A stretch of 64,000 nt of DNA, taken from Ahaetulla prasina (taxonomy: Eukaryota > Chordata > Lepidosauria > Squamata > Colubridae). Under the pieces are notes generated by a model. That model was not told the origin of the DNA. It saw only the letters and a program-made list of their open reading frames with translations, and searched no databases. A program made the translations under genes and the position numbers. The stretch lies in contig NC_080541.1 in the NCBI RefSeq assembly GCF_028640845.1, forward strand, positions 31,518,935 to 31,582,934, in the 5' to 3' direction. Below, piece after piece: positions 13,550-23,939 of this stretch; position 1 is the first letter of the stretch; each line of letters starts with the position of its first letter.

Positions 13550-14570
13550 ATTTTGGAAAAATATATAATAGGTGCATTTCATAATTGCACAGAACAAGGT
13601 AGAAGCAAATCAATTGAATCAGCCTTTTTAATATACGTATATTGTTCTAAGATAGGATTGATACACTCTGCCAATCAGGTTGAGAATGTCAAAATGTTTA
13701 GGAATTTAGCTGCATTCCCAAAATCTTGAGATGGTTTTTCCAGAACAGTGAACTGAAGTGATGATACATTCAAACAACCCATGAAGTCATTTCAAGAACA
13801 GTTGCTCGATTTCATTAGTGGCAATGAAATGATCAATTCACAATAATGCATAGCCAAGGACAAAATGTGATAAGTTGAAGAATGCTATTATATTAGTGTG
13901 TCTTTGAGTGTTTAGAAGCTCTGTAATTAAATCCATATAAATTACTTTTCTCAGATGCTTGGCTGGGTCCAGACATGAGAAGATTCAAGGATTTCTCAGC
14001 CCTTCCTCACATTGGGCATGCCTCAATGTTGTCTTTAATCTCAATCATAACCCAAGACCACCAGAAATCATGAGAAAGGTGGGAGTATTTTGCATAACCC
14101 AGGATGTTCTTCCGCTTGATGATTAATTCACAATGTATTTTGTTCACGGTGTATATATTTTATTTATATCTTGTCTTTTTCCAGGAGCGTGAGTCCACTT
14201 ATACAAGGATTTCTTTTCCTTTTATCAACACCTGATGATTTGGAAAGTTAAATGAAACCCCAGTGCAGATGGTTTTTTTCTTAAAACTCATGTGACATAT
14301 CTAACTCCAGTTCAGATAAGGTACAAAGTCAATAAGATAGAATCTGTAGCCTGAAATTAAATGAATAGTATAGTCACAGATGGTGTACAGGCAGCTGGTT
14401 TGTTTCTTCTTCATGAAAACCATCCTGGAGAAATTGACATTTTGCCCACAACATAACTCAGGTTCTTCTGATGTTGCAACAGCAGCACTAGGCTCCAACA
14501 GCTGCAAATACCCTTGATATTTACTGGAGAAATATTCTGTTTTTCTGCAGGAACATTGCATTTCATAGAA
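13550..14570 (-). pseudogene. Decayed Gypsy (Ty3-type) LTR retrotransposon integrase region
   Basis: Read on the minus strand and allowing breaks, the region shows in order a segment resembling the integrase zinc-finger end (SHDFWWSWV... with Glu-Ala-Cys-Pro, about 14085-13990), then a segment resembling the start of the catalytic core (NLYGF near 13930), then a stretch resembling the late core (SRFWECS and RVYQSYLRTIYVY, about 13740-13640). Many stops and frameshifts show it is dead. The open frame at 14561-14301 may be the linker ahead of integrase. No LTRs flank it, so it is a fragment. Clade assignment is by motif memory. Confidence 0.55.
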
Positions 14571-15104
14571 TCTTTCACAGTGAACTTAATGCTACAGGAA
14601 ACAGGGATTTTAGGTACTGCACTGAACTGAATTTATCCCAATTATTGTAAACAACCATAGAAACAGAAGGAATAAATTTTCCAAGGCAACTCCATGTTTG
14701 TGAAACCCAAAATTCACAAAACTACTAGAAGAAATGTAATCGTGGCAATATCTCACTGGGATATTTAGGAGCACGATTAGTCACCATTTCAAACTGATTA
14801 CCTTTTTGGTCCTAGAGTAATTTGTTCCCATTTGCAAAGCATCTTTTTTTCAAAGATATTCATAGTAAATGTCCAACCTGGTTTTCTTTCCAGAAAGCTA
14901 TGGCATAGCCCTTTCTTCTGTGAAAGTGCCATAGCAGCTGAATACACTGGACTCATGGCACTTCCGTATTTGTTATGCGGGTGTTGACTGTATTAAACTT
15001 CCTGTTATCCACTGATCTTAACCATATGCTAAGAGGCAATATATATTCCAACACATCCAGCATCTTTTCTGAGAGTAATTCTTGACATTGGCATATGAGG
15101 CAGC

Positions 15105-16069
15105 CAGGGGTGGGCTTCAAAAATTTTAGCAAGGGGTTCTCTGCCTGGTTGCTGGGTGGGAGTGGACATGGTGGCCGTGGCTTAGTCAGCCTCCTGCACC
15201 ACGGTGGGGCGGGGCCATCCCTGGGCACCGGAAACTTTCTGTTCTGTCCCCTCCCAACCACAACCAAAAAGACACGCGAGCTGACTATCTTTGCCAGCAA
15301 TTTACTCTGACGACAGATAACAGTTCTGGCAATGAACCTGAGATTGCCTGCCAAGTTCTCCTCAGACCAGCATAATTGCAGTTCAGGAATAAACGGAAGC
15401 CGAAGTCTGAATCACAAAATAGCACAGCCAACGCTCCTAAAAGTCTGTTTTTGTCCGTCACGGAGCCCAAAGGCAGCTCCATCCACTTTTATACCCTGTG
15501 AGGTGTGGCTCCGTGACTCAGCACTCCCTGGGCCGGCCCCTTCCTTCCTTTTGCTGCGCATACTTCACTCGGCGTCGCTGCCTTGCATCTAGCCACAATT
15601 GATTCTCCTCAGCTGGCTCTCGGAGCTCTGCCAGGGAGGAGGAGGAGCGGTTGGGGGAAAGAGGCCATGTCAGCTCCTCCTCCTCCACCTGGCCTGCCTC
15701 TGGGACCTGGAGCGGAGCCAGAGAGGAAGGTCCCGCAGAGGGAAGCCCTGTTGGCTCTTCCCCCTCACTCTCTGAGTCACTCTCAGCCAGGAGGCCTGGC
15801 TTGGGGGCTGCATCAGACACAACACTATCCTTGAGCCTCCGGAGGGCGAAAACAGCCTCCCCAGGCTCTGAGGCCCGTTTTTCACCGTCCCTGAGCCTCC
15901 GGGATTGCCCTGTATTTACCTGCATCCAAAATGGTCCCCGTGGGGTCCCCTGGGAGGGACAGGGTGGGCGGGGCCAGCCAAGAGTGGGATTTGGGGGTTC
16001 TCCAAACTGCACAGAATCTTAGCTAGAGGTTCTCCCGAACCCCTCTGAACCCCCAGCAGCCCACCCCTG
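15105..16069. mobile_element. hAT-type non-autonomous transposon, split by a solo LTR
   Basis: The ends CAGGGGTGGGCTTC and AGCAGCCCACCCCTG are terminal inverted repeats. They are flanked by 8-bp target duplications GAGGCAGC (15097-15104) and GAGGCAGT (16070-16077). The element proper is 15105-15239 plus about 15830-16069, roughly 380 bp and GC-rich. Open frames across it (for example minus 16012-15518) are by-products of its base composition. Confidence 0.8.
15240..15824 (-). mobile_element. Solo LTR (probably Gypsy-type) inserted in a hAT
   Basis: This 585-bp insert reads on the minus strand from TGTTGTGTCTGATGCAG to GGGACAGAACA, the TG...CA form of an LTR. The flanking 5-mers are CTTTC and CTATC (4 of 5 match), compatible with an LTR target duplication. 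A TATA box (TATAAAAG) lies at 15492-15485 on the minus strand. There is no internal retroviral region or second LTR, so it is a solo LTR left by recombination. Gypsy assignment is an inference. Confidence 0.65.
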
Positions 16070-16972
16070 GAGGCAGTCTATTCCAGGTAAAGTTTTATGT
16101 AGTAAACCAGAGGTTGCTGGACTAGGCACCTAAATGTCTCTACTTTCTAATCCCCTTAAATTTCTTCTACAAACAGCAATGAAGTGGGATTTACTCCAAC
16201 AGATACGAACCTGCCAATTAATCAAAAGGCCTATAAGACAAATGATCCAAAAAATATACTTGGGTAGTCATCCTGCAGCTGCATATGTAGTGCAGTGAGC
16301 TGGAATTTTGGGGAACTTTTCAGCAAAATTTTGGACAAATTTTGTAGGTGAGGCAAAAAGGCATTTTCACTCAGGTAACTCAGTTACAAAGGCTGACTCA
16401 ACTTCAATCTTCTTAGTTATCACTGCATAACTTTTATAACAGCTACTGGAACAAGTTGATCCATCTGAGTTTCTTGCAGCAATACTTCAATTTCAAGAAA
16501 AGTCAGTATCAAGGATGTCCAAGGATGTCCAGCCTAATGTGATGAACTAAGGTCAATGTTTCAAAAGATACATACACTGAACAGTTCAGGACTGAAAACA
16601 ACAGAGGTAATACAAGCTATTCAGAGGAGCAAGCATAAAAAGTAAACAGGAAACAGACTAAAGTTCAGGAATTCAGATGGATAGCAAGGAATGTATGGAT
16701 AAAAGTATTTGAGCAGTGACTGTGCCTTTGCAGTGGAAGATTGTAATAGTTATTCTGGGCTGATGTTCACCAGGAATCAGTATTCCTTCATTTAATCAAG
16801 CTCTCCAGTTGTTCGGACTCCCTTTACCTCCAGTTCTACTGATAGACCAAGCAGATTATACTTCACTGAATTTTGCTAACTATTGCTCTACTGTTTGTAT
16901 AATTCACCCCAATATTTTTCCAAATATATTTTTTCTCCACTGGTTACCTATTTTAGTTTAAATACTCTATTT

Positions 16973-17311
16973 CAGGGGTATCAAACTCAATTTAATTGAG
17001 GGCCACATCAGGATTGTGTTTGACCTCAGGGCGCCGGGTGGCCGTGGCCAAGCTGGGGTGGGTGTGGCCCCATTTTTTGCTGCAATTTCCTTCTGCAGCT
17101 CTTTGCCAGAGAGAACTCAGGAGGACCACGTAGCCCCTCCACCCCCTAAGCTCCATTTTCGCTGGAGAGGGCTGCAGGAGGCCATCCCAGTTGAAAATAG
17201 AGCCTGGGAGGGCTGCTTCATTTTTGCTGGCAAAGGCACTGTGAGCCGGTCTTTTGCTGTTTCCAAGGCAGTCCCATGGGCCATATCTAAGCATTCAGTT
17301 TGACACTCCTG
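16973..17311. mobile_element. hAT-type non-autonomous transposon, complete
   Basis: Ends CAGGGGTATCAAACTCAATT and CAGTTTGACACTCCTG are inverted repeats. An exact 8-bp target duplication CTCTATTT flanks it (16965-16972 and 17312-17319). It is 339 bp, GC-rich, with no transposase. A truncated relative lies at 18521-18731. Confidence 0.88.
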
Positions 17312-17330
17312 CTCTATTTAGTTGATTATC

Positions 17331-18520
17331 TATACTTATTAGTTCAGCATTCAATACCATCATTCCAGACACTCTTCTAACTAAGCTAAATCAGCTACAG
17401 GTACCTGAACACACTTTTAAGTGGATCATAAGCTTCTTCACAAATAGGAAGCAGCAGGTGAAGCTAAGCAGAATCACAGCAGATACCTGTACAATTAGCA
17501 CAGGGGGTCCCCAAAGCTGTGTGCTCTCCCCCCTTCTCTTCTCTCTGTATACCAATGACTGCATCTCTAACGATCCATCTGTTAAACTACTGAAGGTCGC
17601 AGATGACACAACAGTGATCGGTCTCATTTGAGACAATGATGAATCCACATACAGACGGGAGGTTGAACAACTAGCCTCGTGGTGCGACCGGAACAATCTG
17701 GAACTGAACACACTCAAAACCGTAGAAATGGTGGTAGACTTTAGGAGAAATCCTTCCATACTTCCACCTCTTACAATACTAAGCAACACAGTATCAACAG
17801 TAAGAGATCTTCAAATTTCTAGGTTCTACATATCACAAGATCTAAAATGGAGAGCTAACATCAAAAATGTCATCAAAAAAGCAAAACAAAGAATGTTCTT
17901 TCTTCGCCAACTCAGAAAGCTCAAACTGCCCAAGGAGCTGCTGATCCAGTTCTACAGAGGAATTATCGAGTCTGTCATCTGCACCTCTATTACTGTCTCG
18001 TTTGGTTCTGCAACCCAACAAGACAGACACATACTTCAGAGGATAATTAGAACTGCAGAAAAAACAATTGCTACCAACCTGCCTTCAATTGAGGACCTGT
18101 ATACTGCATGAGTCAAAAAGAAGGCCGTGAAAATATTTACAGATCCCTCACATCCTGGACATAAACTGTTTCAACTCCTACTCTCAAAACGATGCTATAA
18201 AACATTGCACACCAGAACAACTAGACACAAGAACAGTTTCTTCTCGAACACCATCACTCTGCTAAACAAATAATTCCCTCAACACTGTCAAACTATTTAC
18301 TAAATCTGCACTACTATTAATCTTCTCATCGTTCCCATCACCCATCTCCTTCCACTGTATGACTGTAACTTTGTTACTTGTATCCTTACAATTTATATTG
18401 ATATTGATTGTTTCCTGATTGCTTATTTGTACCCTATGACTATCATTAAGTGTTGTACCTTATGATTCTTGATGAACGTATCTTTTCTTTTATGTACACT
18501 GAGAGCATATGCACCAAGAC
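17331..18520 (+). pseudogene. L2/Rex1-like LINE, 5'-truncated reverse transcriptase and 3' UTR
   Basis: Plus-strand translation gives a LINE reverse transcriptase C-terminal half: FNTIIPD, then STGGPQSCVLSPLLFSLYTN (the SxGxPQGS-type block), then VADDTTVIGL (altered YADD box) and the thumb region FLRQLRKLKLPKELLIQFYR. The 3' UTR ends in CACTGAGAGCATATGCACCA. In-frame stops (after VIGL, and before VKKK) show it is dead. The usual (ATTCT)n tail is missing here because the element runs straight into a hAT fragment. The L2 versus Rex1 choice is uncertain. Confidence 0.75.
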
Positions 18521-18731
18521 TAGCTCTGTTTCCACTGGCAGAAGGTTGCAGGAGGCCATTGCAGCCAAAAACAAAGCTTGGGAGCCTATTTTCATTGGCA
18601 GAGTGTTCAAGTCACAACATGAACCCCAACACAAGTGACATCAAGCTGACCACGCCCACTATGACCATAGCCACCCTGGCCACCCGAGGTCAATGCGGCC
18701 CTCAATGAAATTGAGTTTGACACCCATGCTC
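18521..18731. mobile_element. hAT-type transposon fragment, left end lost
   Basis: The right end TGAGTTTGACACCCATG and the interior GGTTGCAGGAGGCC match the complete hAT at 16973-17311. The left terminus is missing where the LINE tail begins. Confidence 0.65.
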
Positions 18732-18948
18732 TAGGCCAAGCATTTAGCCTGGCTTAACCTATGACCAAGAGCTGTAAACAGTTAAAATCTAGATAGAATA
18801 TGCTCTGGTGCCAACTACCTGCCATCTGGCTTTTTACAACCAAGATTTGGTTTAAGAGGTCATGAAATTTGTCATGTCAACAACTTCATTTAAGATGTTA
18901 GTGAGGAGGCATATTTGGACACAATTTAGATGAACTTCCAATTATAAT

Positions 18949-19007
18949 TGTCATAATTCTACGTATCAATACGTATCAATGTAATATTGATACGTAGAAT
19001 TATGACA
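18949..19007. repeat. Perfect 23-bp inverted repeat with 13-nt loop
   Basis: The arms are 18949-18971 and 18985-19007, with a loop at 18972-18984. The core arm word is TCTACGTATCAATA and pairs without mismatch. Weaker pairing continues outwards for some bases. It sits 118 bp downstream of the donor of exon 19125-19239. Confidence 0.95.
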
Positions 19008-19124
19008 TAGCAATATAATTTCAAATATGTAACCTCAGCCTTTCAAATCAATAATTATTACCATTTAAACAATATAGTATATTTCTATATGAATACTAAT
19101 ATAAAATGAACATAAAATTCTTAC

Positions 19125-19239
19125 CTATTTCTGTAGTGGTCAATATTGAAACTTTCTATTTTACACTTTACTTTAGTGTAGACATCTTGTACATCCACTG
19201 AGGCACTGAGATCTTCTAATTCACCAACCACACATATCT
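19125..19239 (-). CDS. VPS13B: VPS13B internal coding exon (short)
   Basis: This 115-bp exon supplies two bases of a split Glu, 37 full codons and two bases of a split Arg. The translation includes GELEDLSASVDVQDVYTKV and KIESFNIDHYRN, matching the VPS13B segment that follows APDPENKGT. The acceptor is TACTGCAG and the donor GTAAGA. It has no long open frame of its own and was found by following the required protein sequence and phase. Confidence 0.94.
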
Positions 19240-19638
19240 CTGCAGTAGTCAATAAAATCAACCAATTCACCAATAAGTCACATGATTATTTTGTAGAAAT
19301 GGAGAAAAAAATACGTTTGCCTTAATTTCAAACCAATATTATTAAGATAAATCTTAAACAACTAATAATTCCCCCAGAAACTATGGAAAGCTCACATACA
19401 ATTTGGTTTCCCCTACTCTTAAATCTACCAATAGGCTTAGTATACAGATATTGTATTCATAAAGGAGAGGGACAGAGGCTAAATTCGGTTTCACAAAACA
19501 ATGAACAAAATGATTTGGTCTGTCTTCTTCCCTCAAAAATGGAAACAGAATATGCTAAGTCTCCATTAGGACAGCATATTTGAGCAAATATATAAGACCA
19601 ATTCTGTTCCATTTGCTTTTTAAAATTAAATGTAATAC
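19240..19638 (-). other. VPS13B: VPS13B intron, 399 bp
   Basis: A short intron with canonical GT..AG ends and no recognised element. Confidence 0.85.
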
Positions 19639-19810
19639 CTGTGCCTTTGTTTTCTGGATCTGGTGCAAATAACTTTACGGTAAGCTTCGGCAACATCCAC
19701 TGCATCCATAAACTCACACGTCCGCTTGAGATGCCAATATTGCTTGTTGTTTGCTCTAAGGTAACAGAGTCTGAGAATGGAGAATCATCACCACCTTGGA
19801 GAGATTCACC
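19639..19810 (-). CDS. VPS13B: VPS13B internal coding exon
   Basis: This 172-bp exon encodes 57 residues plus the first base of a Glu codon. Motifs are SPFSDSVTLEQTTSN and VKLFAPDPENKGT, diagnostic of VPS13B in my recollection. The donor is GTATTA. The acceptor is CCCCTCAG, and the pyrimidine-rich stretch before it runs directly into a (CT)n microsatellite (plus-strand GA repeat, 19843-19873). The next exon is only 399 bp away, the shortest intron in the window. Confidence 0.95.
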
Positions 19811-19840
19811 CTGAGGGGGCGGGCAGGGAGGGAAGGAGGG

Positions 19841-19842
<2 letters not shown>

Positions 19843-19873
<31 letters not shown>
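19843..19873. repeat. (GA)n microsatellite beside a splice acceptor
   Basis: About 15 GA units on the plus strand. On the transcribed minus strand this is a (CT)n tract ending about 32 nt before the AG of exon 19639-19810. CCT-rich sequence continues from it to the AG. Confidence 0.95.
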
Positions 19874-19877
<4 letters not shown>

Positions 19878-20201
19878 AAATTTAAAAAATCTAAATTTAA
19901 AATATCAACCACTTCTACTCAAGTTAATAAAAAAGTATATTTGAAAAAGAAATTCTGACATAGAAAATGTATATGTAAATAAAATATTTTACAAGATATG
20001 GCTTATTAAGTAAGGCTGTAAAGTGAGGAAAGACTCTGATGTACATTGTTATGAATAATTTCTCCTCCTGTCTGCCCACAAAATGTGCTGTTTTTAAACT
20101 GGTATCATTCTAAAATGATACCGGAAATTAAGATATAAAAAACTCATCCCTTTTTACATCTTTCACACATGCTGAGGACCCTCCTGCTGAGAATACTCTG
20201 A

Positions 20202-20245
20202 CACATACATACATACATACATACATACATACATACATACATACA
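20202..20245. repeat. (CATA)n microsatellite
   Basis: About 10-11 uninterrupted ACAT/CATA units, seen directly. Confidence 0.95.
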
Positions 20246-23200
20246 AACGGATATAAACACAACCCATTCATTTCTAATGTCCACAGATTTACTAATTTAT
20301 CTAGCACTGCAACAGATGTCATAACTAGAATAATAGAAAACCATGGCAGATATTTTCATATACATTTAAATTCCTTACAGTGGTGCCCCCTATTTTTATA
20401 ATGTTGTCTTCTCCATCATAATCCACAGAGAATCAACTTCCAGAAAATGTAATTTTTGCATAACTGAACCCCCTCCCAATGCAATGTAAATAGGAGTCAA
20501 AGACAAAGGAATGCCCTATTTAATTAAAATCAAAATATTCTCAGTATTGATTAGAAGTGAAGTCCAAGAAAGTTATTATTTCTCTGAATAGATGAACTAT
20601 TCCCAACATTGTATAAAAAAATTATTTTCTATGTACTTGAAAGCAGGATACATCTTATTACACCATTTTAGCTGAATATGCCAAATTGTAATCAATAGAC
20701 TACACATGAGAAGCACAGAGAAGTTGTGCCCTTCTCTCCATACAAAAACATTGGTCTGTACTAATTTAATTAAATAAATTATTTTCATGATAACAAATCT
20801 AACCTAACAATAATAAATAAAGATATCAAATTGCATACAAAAATAACATATATGCCATGGGAAGATTGGATTTTTTAAAATGGCTTGCACTCAAGTGTTT
20901 TGATTCTTAATCTAAATGCAAAATGTTCTTTCATAAAAATATGTTTGTGTTTAACATCTGGAAGCTACATATACCAATGTAATGTATGACTCAAAATAAT
21001 TATTGTGGGAAAATGCTCAAATTGAAATATTCTAAATTCATTGATGATCAATCATGTTCTCATTGTAAATAAAAAAGCAACAGCTTTTTTCTATGAAAGC
21101 ATGATTGCACTTAAAAAATATTCTTATAATCAAAGAACTAAGCATTTAACTGCATATCACAGTTAATTTCAAAGGCTAAAATCTGTATCCTAACAAAGGC
21201 AACAATAAATCTCACAACATTTCCAAGACCTCAGATGGTATGAGGTAAACACTGCATTTTATAATGCATTTTATAATGAGCCACTAAAGCAGAGATAGGC
21301 AACCTTTGAGTTTAGGGCTTCACTTGGCTTTTGAATGGCAGGCCAAGGGCCACAAAGGGGAGGGGCAAATGACAGCAATCAAGATAGAAATGAAATTCAA
21401 TTCAATTTTAAAAACATTTAAAATAAGCCTGGCAACTTCATGAAGGTTTGGAAGGGGAAACAGCTGTATATCTCTGTATCAGTGAGGTTGTCACAGATGA
21501 AATACAATATTTATCCATGTGGTATAAGCACAGATGCACTTTCTTGGTAACCGATAATTCAAATGATCTTTGTATTGTTCTTAAATTCAGGAGAATTTCC
21601 TTCACAAACGTAAGAGGAATTTAGGTTGGCAAGAACATAACAATTTATTGCCACCATGACTATAATTTGCAGGTGTTTTCCAAGAGCAGCTATTCTTTTT
21701 TTAGAAGATGTGGCTTTTTCATTTGACTTCACTATGAAGTCAAATATACTTAAAAAGTAACAGGATATAATAGGAACATTTGATTATCAATAGGTAAGTA
21801 GGTTGAAAATAATGCTAAACATCTTGTAAATTAAAAAGCTAAATACATAAGAATGTAGTTTACTTTATAAAAACAGCTGAATTTCAGTATGGCAATTTGT
21901 CCTTTTTGGTAGTTTCAATCTATTTTTAAAGCCCACTTTAATCATAATCTTGCACATTATTGCACCTTATTTTTCAGTGTTCCACTTTTCTCTAAAAATG
22001 AACACTTTATCATAATCTTTCAGTTTCCATATCTACTTTTATTTTAAATTTTATTTAAAAACAATTTATGCATTAGTTTTCTATTTGTATTCAAATCCAT
22101 AAAATAAAGCCAGAATAAAAGTAAATTATTTTTTCCACCCTCCTCATACCAAGCTCTAAAATACACAATTTCATTCTTTGCCAATTCTTGCAAAATGAAC
22201 CAAAATATCAAGTATATTTTTCTTAGGAGAATTTATCTTTATTCATCTGGAAAAGCCAAACATATACGGCCTTCATCCTTGATCTGCATTAAAGCTCAGG
22301 GATGATAGAAGTCTGGAGCAAATTACTGTTCCCCAAGGACTAAACACTTCCTCAACTGTTTGTACTTAAGTAAACAGTAACAAGTGGCCAGTTGTAGTCT
22401 GTACTACCTTTATTCAAATGCAGAGGAGGTTAAAAATGATTAAGTGTTTCTAAACTTTGGTTCTTAAGCCTCTCACTCAAGTTTTCATCTTCAGATCTAC
22501 CCAGTTTGTAATTCAGGAATCCTAACAGCTTTAAGTATATGGTGGAGCAGCATTCTCTATCAATCTGTAAAAATTATAAAATTATTCACAGCTGGATAAT
22601 ATAAATAAATACTTCATATGCTATTTAATGTAAGCAATTTTTGGAGTGAGCCATACCTTCTCACCTTTTGACCTCATAGAGAAGTAGTATACTTGAAATG
22701 TGAAATGTATGGATTTTTTAAGAAATGTACTTAGCATACAGCCTTTTTTTATATAATATTCAAGTTTTTAAGTGTAAAGTGTATGTAAGGGATGTATCAA
22801 TAAAAGGAAAAAGTCAAAAAGTGGCTCCTTGACAATTTAAATATGTCACAGGATTTCTATACTATAGAATTCCAGTAATTAAAACAAAACCATTAAAGCC
22901 CTGAGAAATAAAATTTTCAATTTAAAGAGCCCAATTATCTTAAAGCAATAAAATGTTGCCACTTTTGAGGCATATTTATCACTTATCTTGATATAGTCTG
23001 TAAACATATTCATTTTTTAAAAGATCTTTAATATGTTCAAATACTATGTCTTAAACGTAGTAGTAGTAGTAGTAACAACAACAACAACAACAACAGAGTT
23101 GGAAGGGACCTTGGAGGTCTTTTAGTCCAACCCCCTGCCCACGCAGGAAACCCTACATCACTTCAGACAAATGGTTATCCAACATTTTCTTAAAAATTTC

Positions 23201-23629
23201 CAGTGGTTGGAGCATTTACAACTTCTGCAGGCAAGTCGTTCCACTGATTAATTGTTCTAACTGTCAGGAAATTTCTCCTTAGTTCTAAGTTGCATCTCTC
23301 CTTGATTAGTTTCCACCCATTGCTTCTTGTTCTACCCTCAGGTGTTTTGGAGAATTGTTTGACTCCCTCTTCTTTGTGGCAACCCCTGAGATATTGGAAC
23401 ACTGCTATCATGTCCTTCTTTTCATTAAACTAGACATACCGAGTTCTTGCAATCATTCTTCATATGTTTTAACCTCCAGTCCCCTAATCATCTTGTGCTC
23501 TTCTCTGCACTCTTTCTAGAGTCTCAACATCTTTTTTACATCGTGGAGACCAAAACTGAATGCAATATTCCAAGTGTGGCCTTACCAAGGCATTATAAAA
23601 TGGTACTAACACTTCACGTGACCTTAATT

Positions 23630-23939
23630 TTCCCGAAGGCCATCACTCCGCTAAACAAATAATTCCCTCAACACTGTCAAACTATTTGCTAAATCTGCAC
23701 TACTATTAATCTTCTCATCATTCCCATCACCAATCTCTTTCCACTTATGACTGTATGACTGTAACTTTGTTGCTGGCAATCCTTATGTTATATTGATGTA
23801 TTGACCATCAATTGTGTTGTAAATGTTGTACCTTGATGAACGTATCTTTTCTTTTATGTACACTGAGAGCATATGCACCAAGACAAATTCCTTGTCTGTC
23901 CAATCACACTTGGCCAATAAAAAATTCTATTCTATTCTA
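23630..23939 (+). mobile_element. L2/Rex1-like LINE 3' end nested in CR1 (copy 1)
   Basis: A 5'-truncated plus-strand LINE tail runs from CCATCACTCCGCTAAACAAA through CACTGAGAGCATATGCACCA to TTCTATTCT. AATT-type sequence at both borders (TTAATT before, AATTCT after) fits a short target duplication. The undisturbed CR1 at 47860-47890 shows the pre-insertion sequence. Confidence 0.85.

Larger units (their letters stand above)
10988..19124 (-). other. VPS13B: VPS13B intron, 8.1 kb, transposon-rich
   Basis: This intron holds a G14 homopolymer (11144-11157), a MITE, a Gypsy integrase remnant, a hAT with solo LTR, a second hAT, an L2/Rex1-like LINE, a third hAT fragment and a perfect hairpin, all listed separately. 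I cannot classify 11640-13550 or 16078-16950. Confidence 0.7.

Noticed and set aside
14301..14561. Cys-containing 86-aa minus-strand frame as a zinc-finger gene
   Set aside because: Cys spacing does not fit a finger, and the frame adjoins the Gypsy integrase remnant on the same strand, so it is more likely retroelement debris.
15518..16022. 164-aa minus and 123-aa plus open frames as GC-rich genes
   Set aside because: They lie across the hAT/solo-LTR junction and have no splice context or known domain. High GC content explains the lack of stops.
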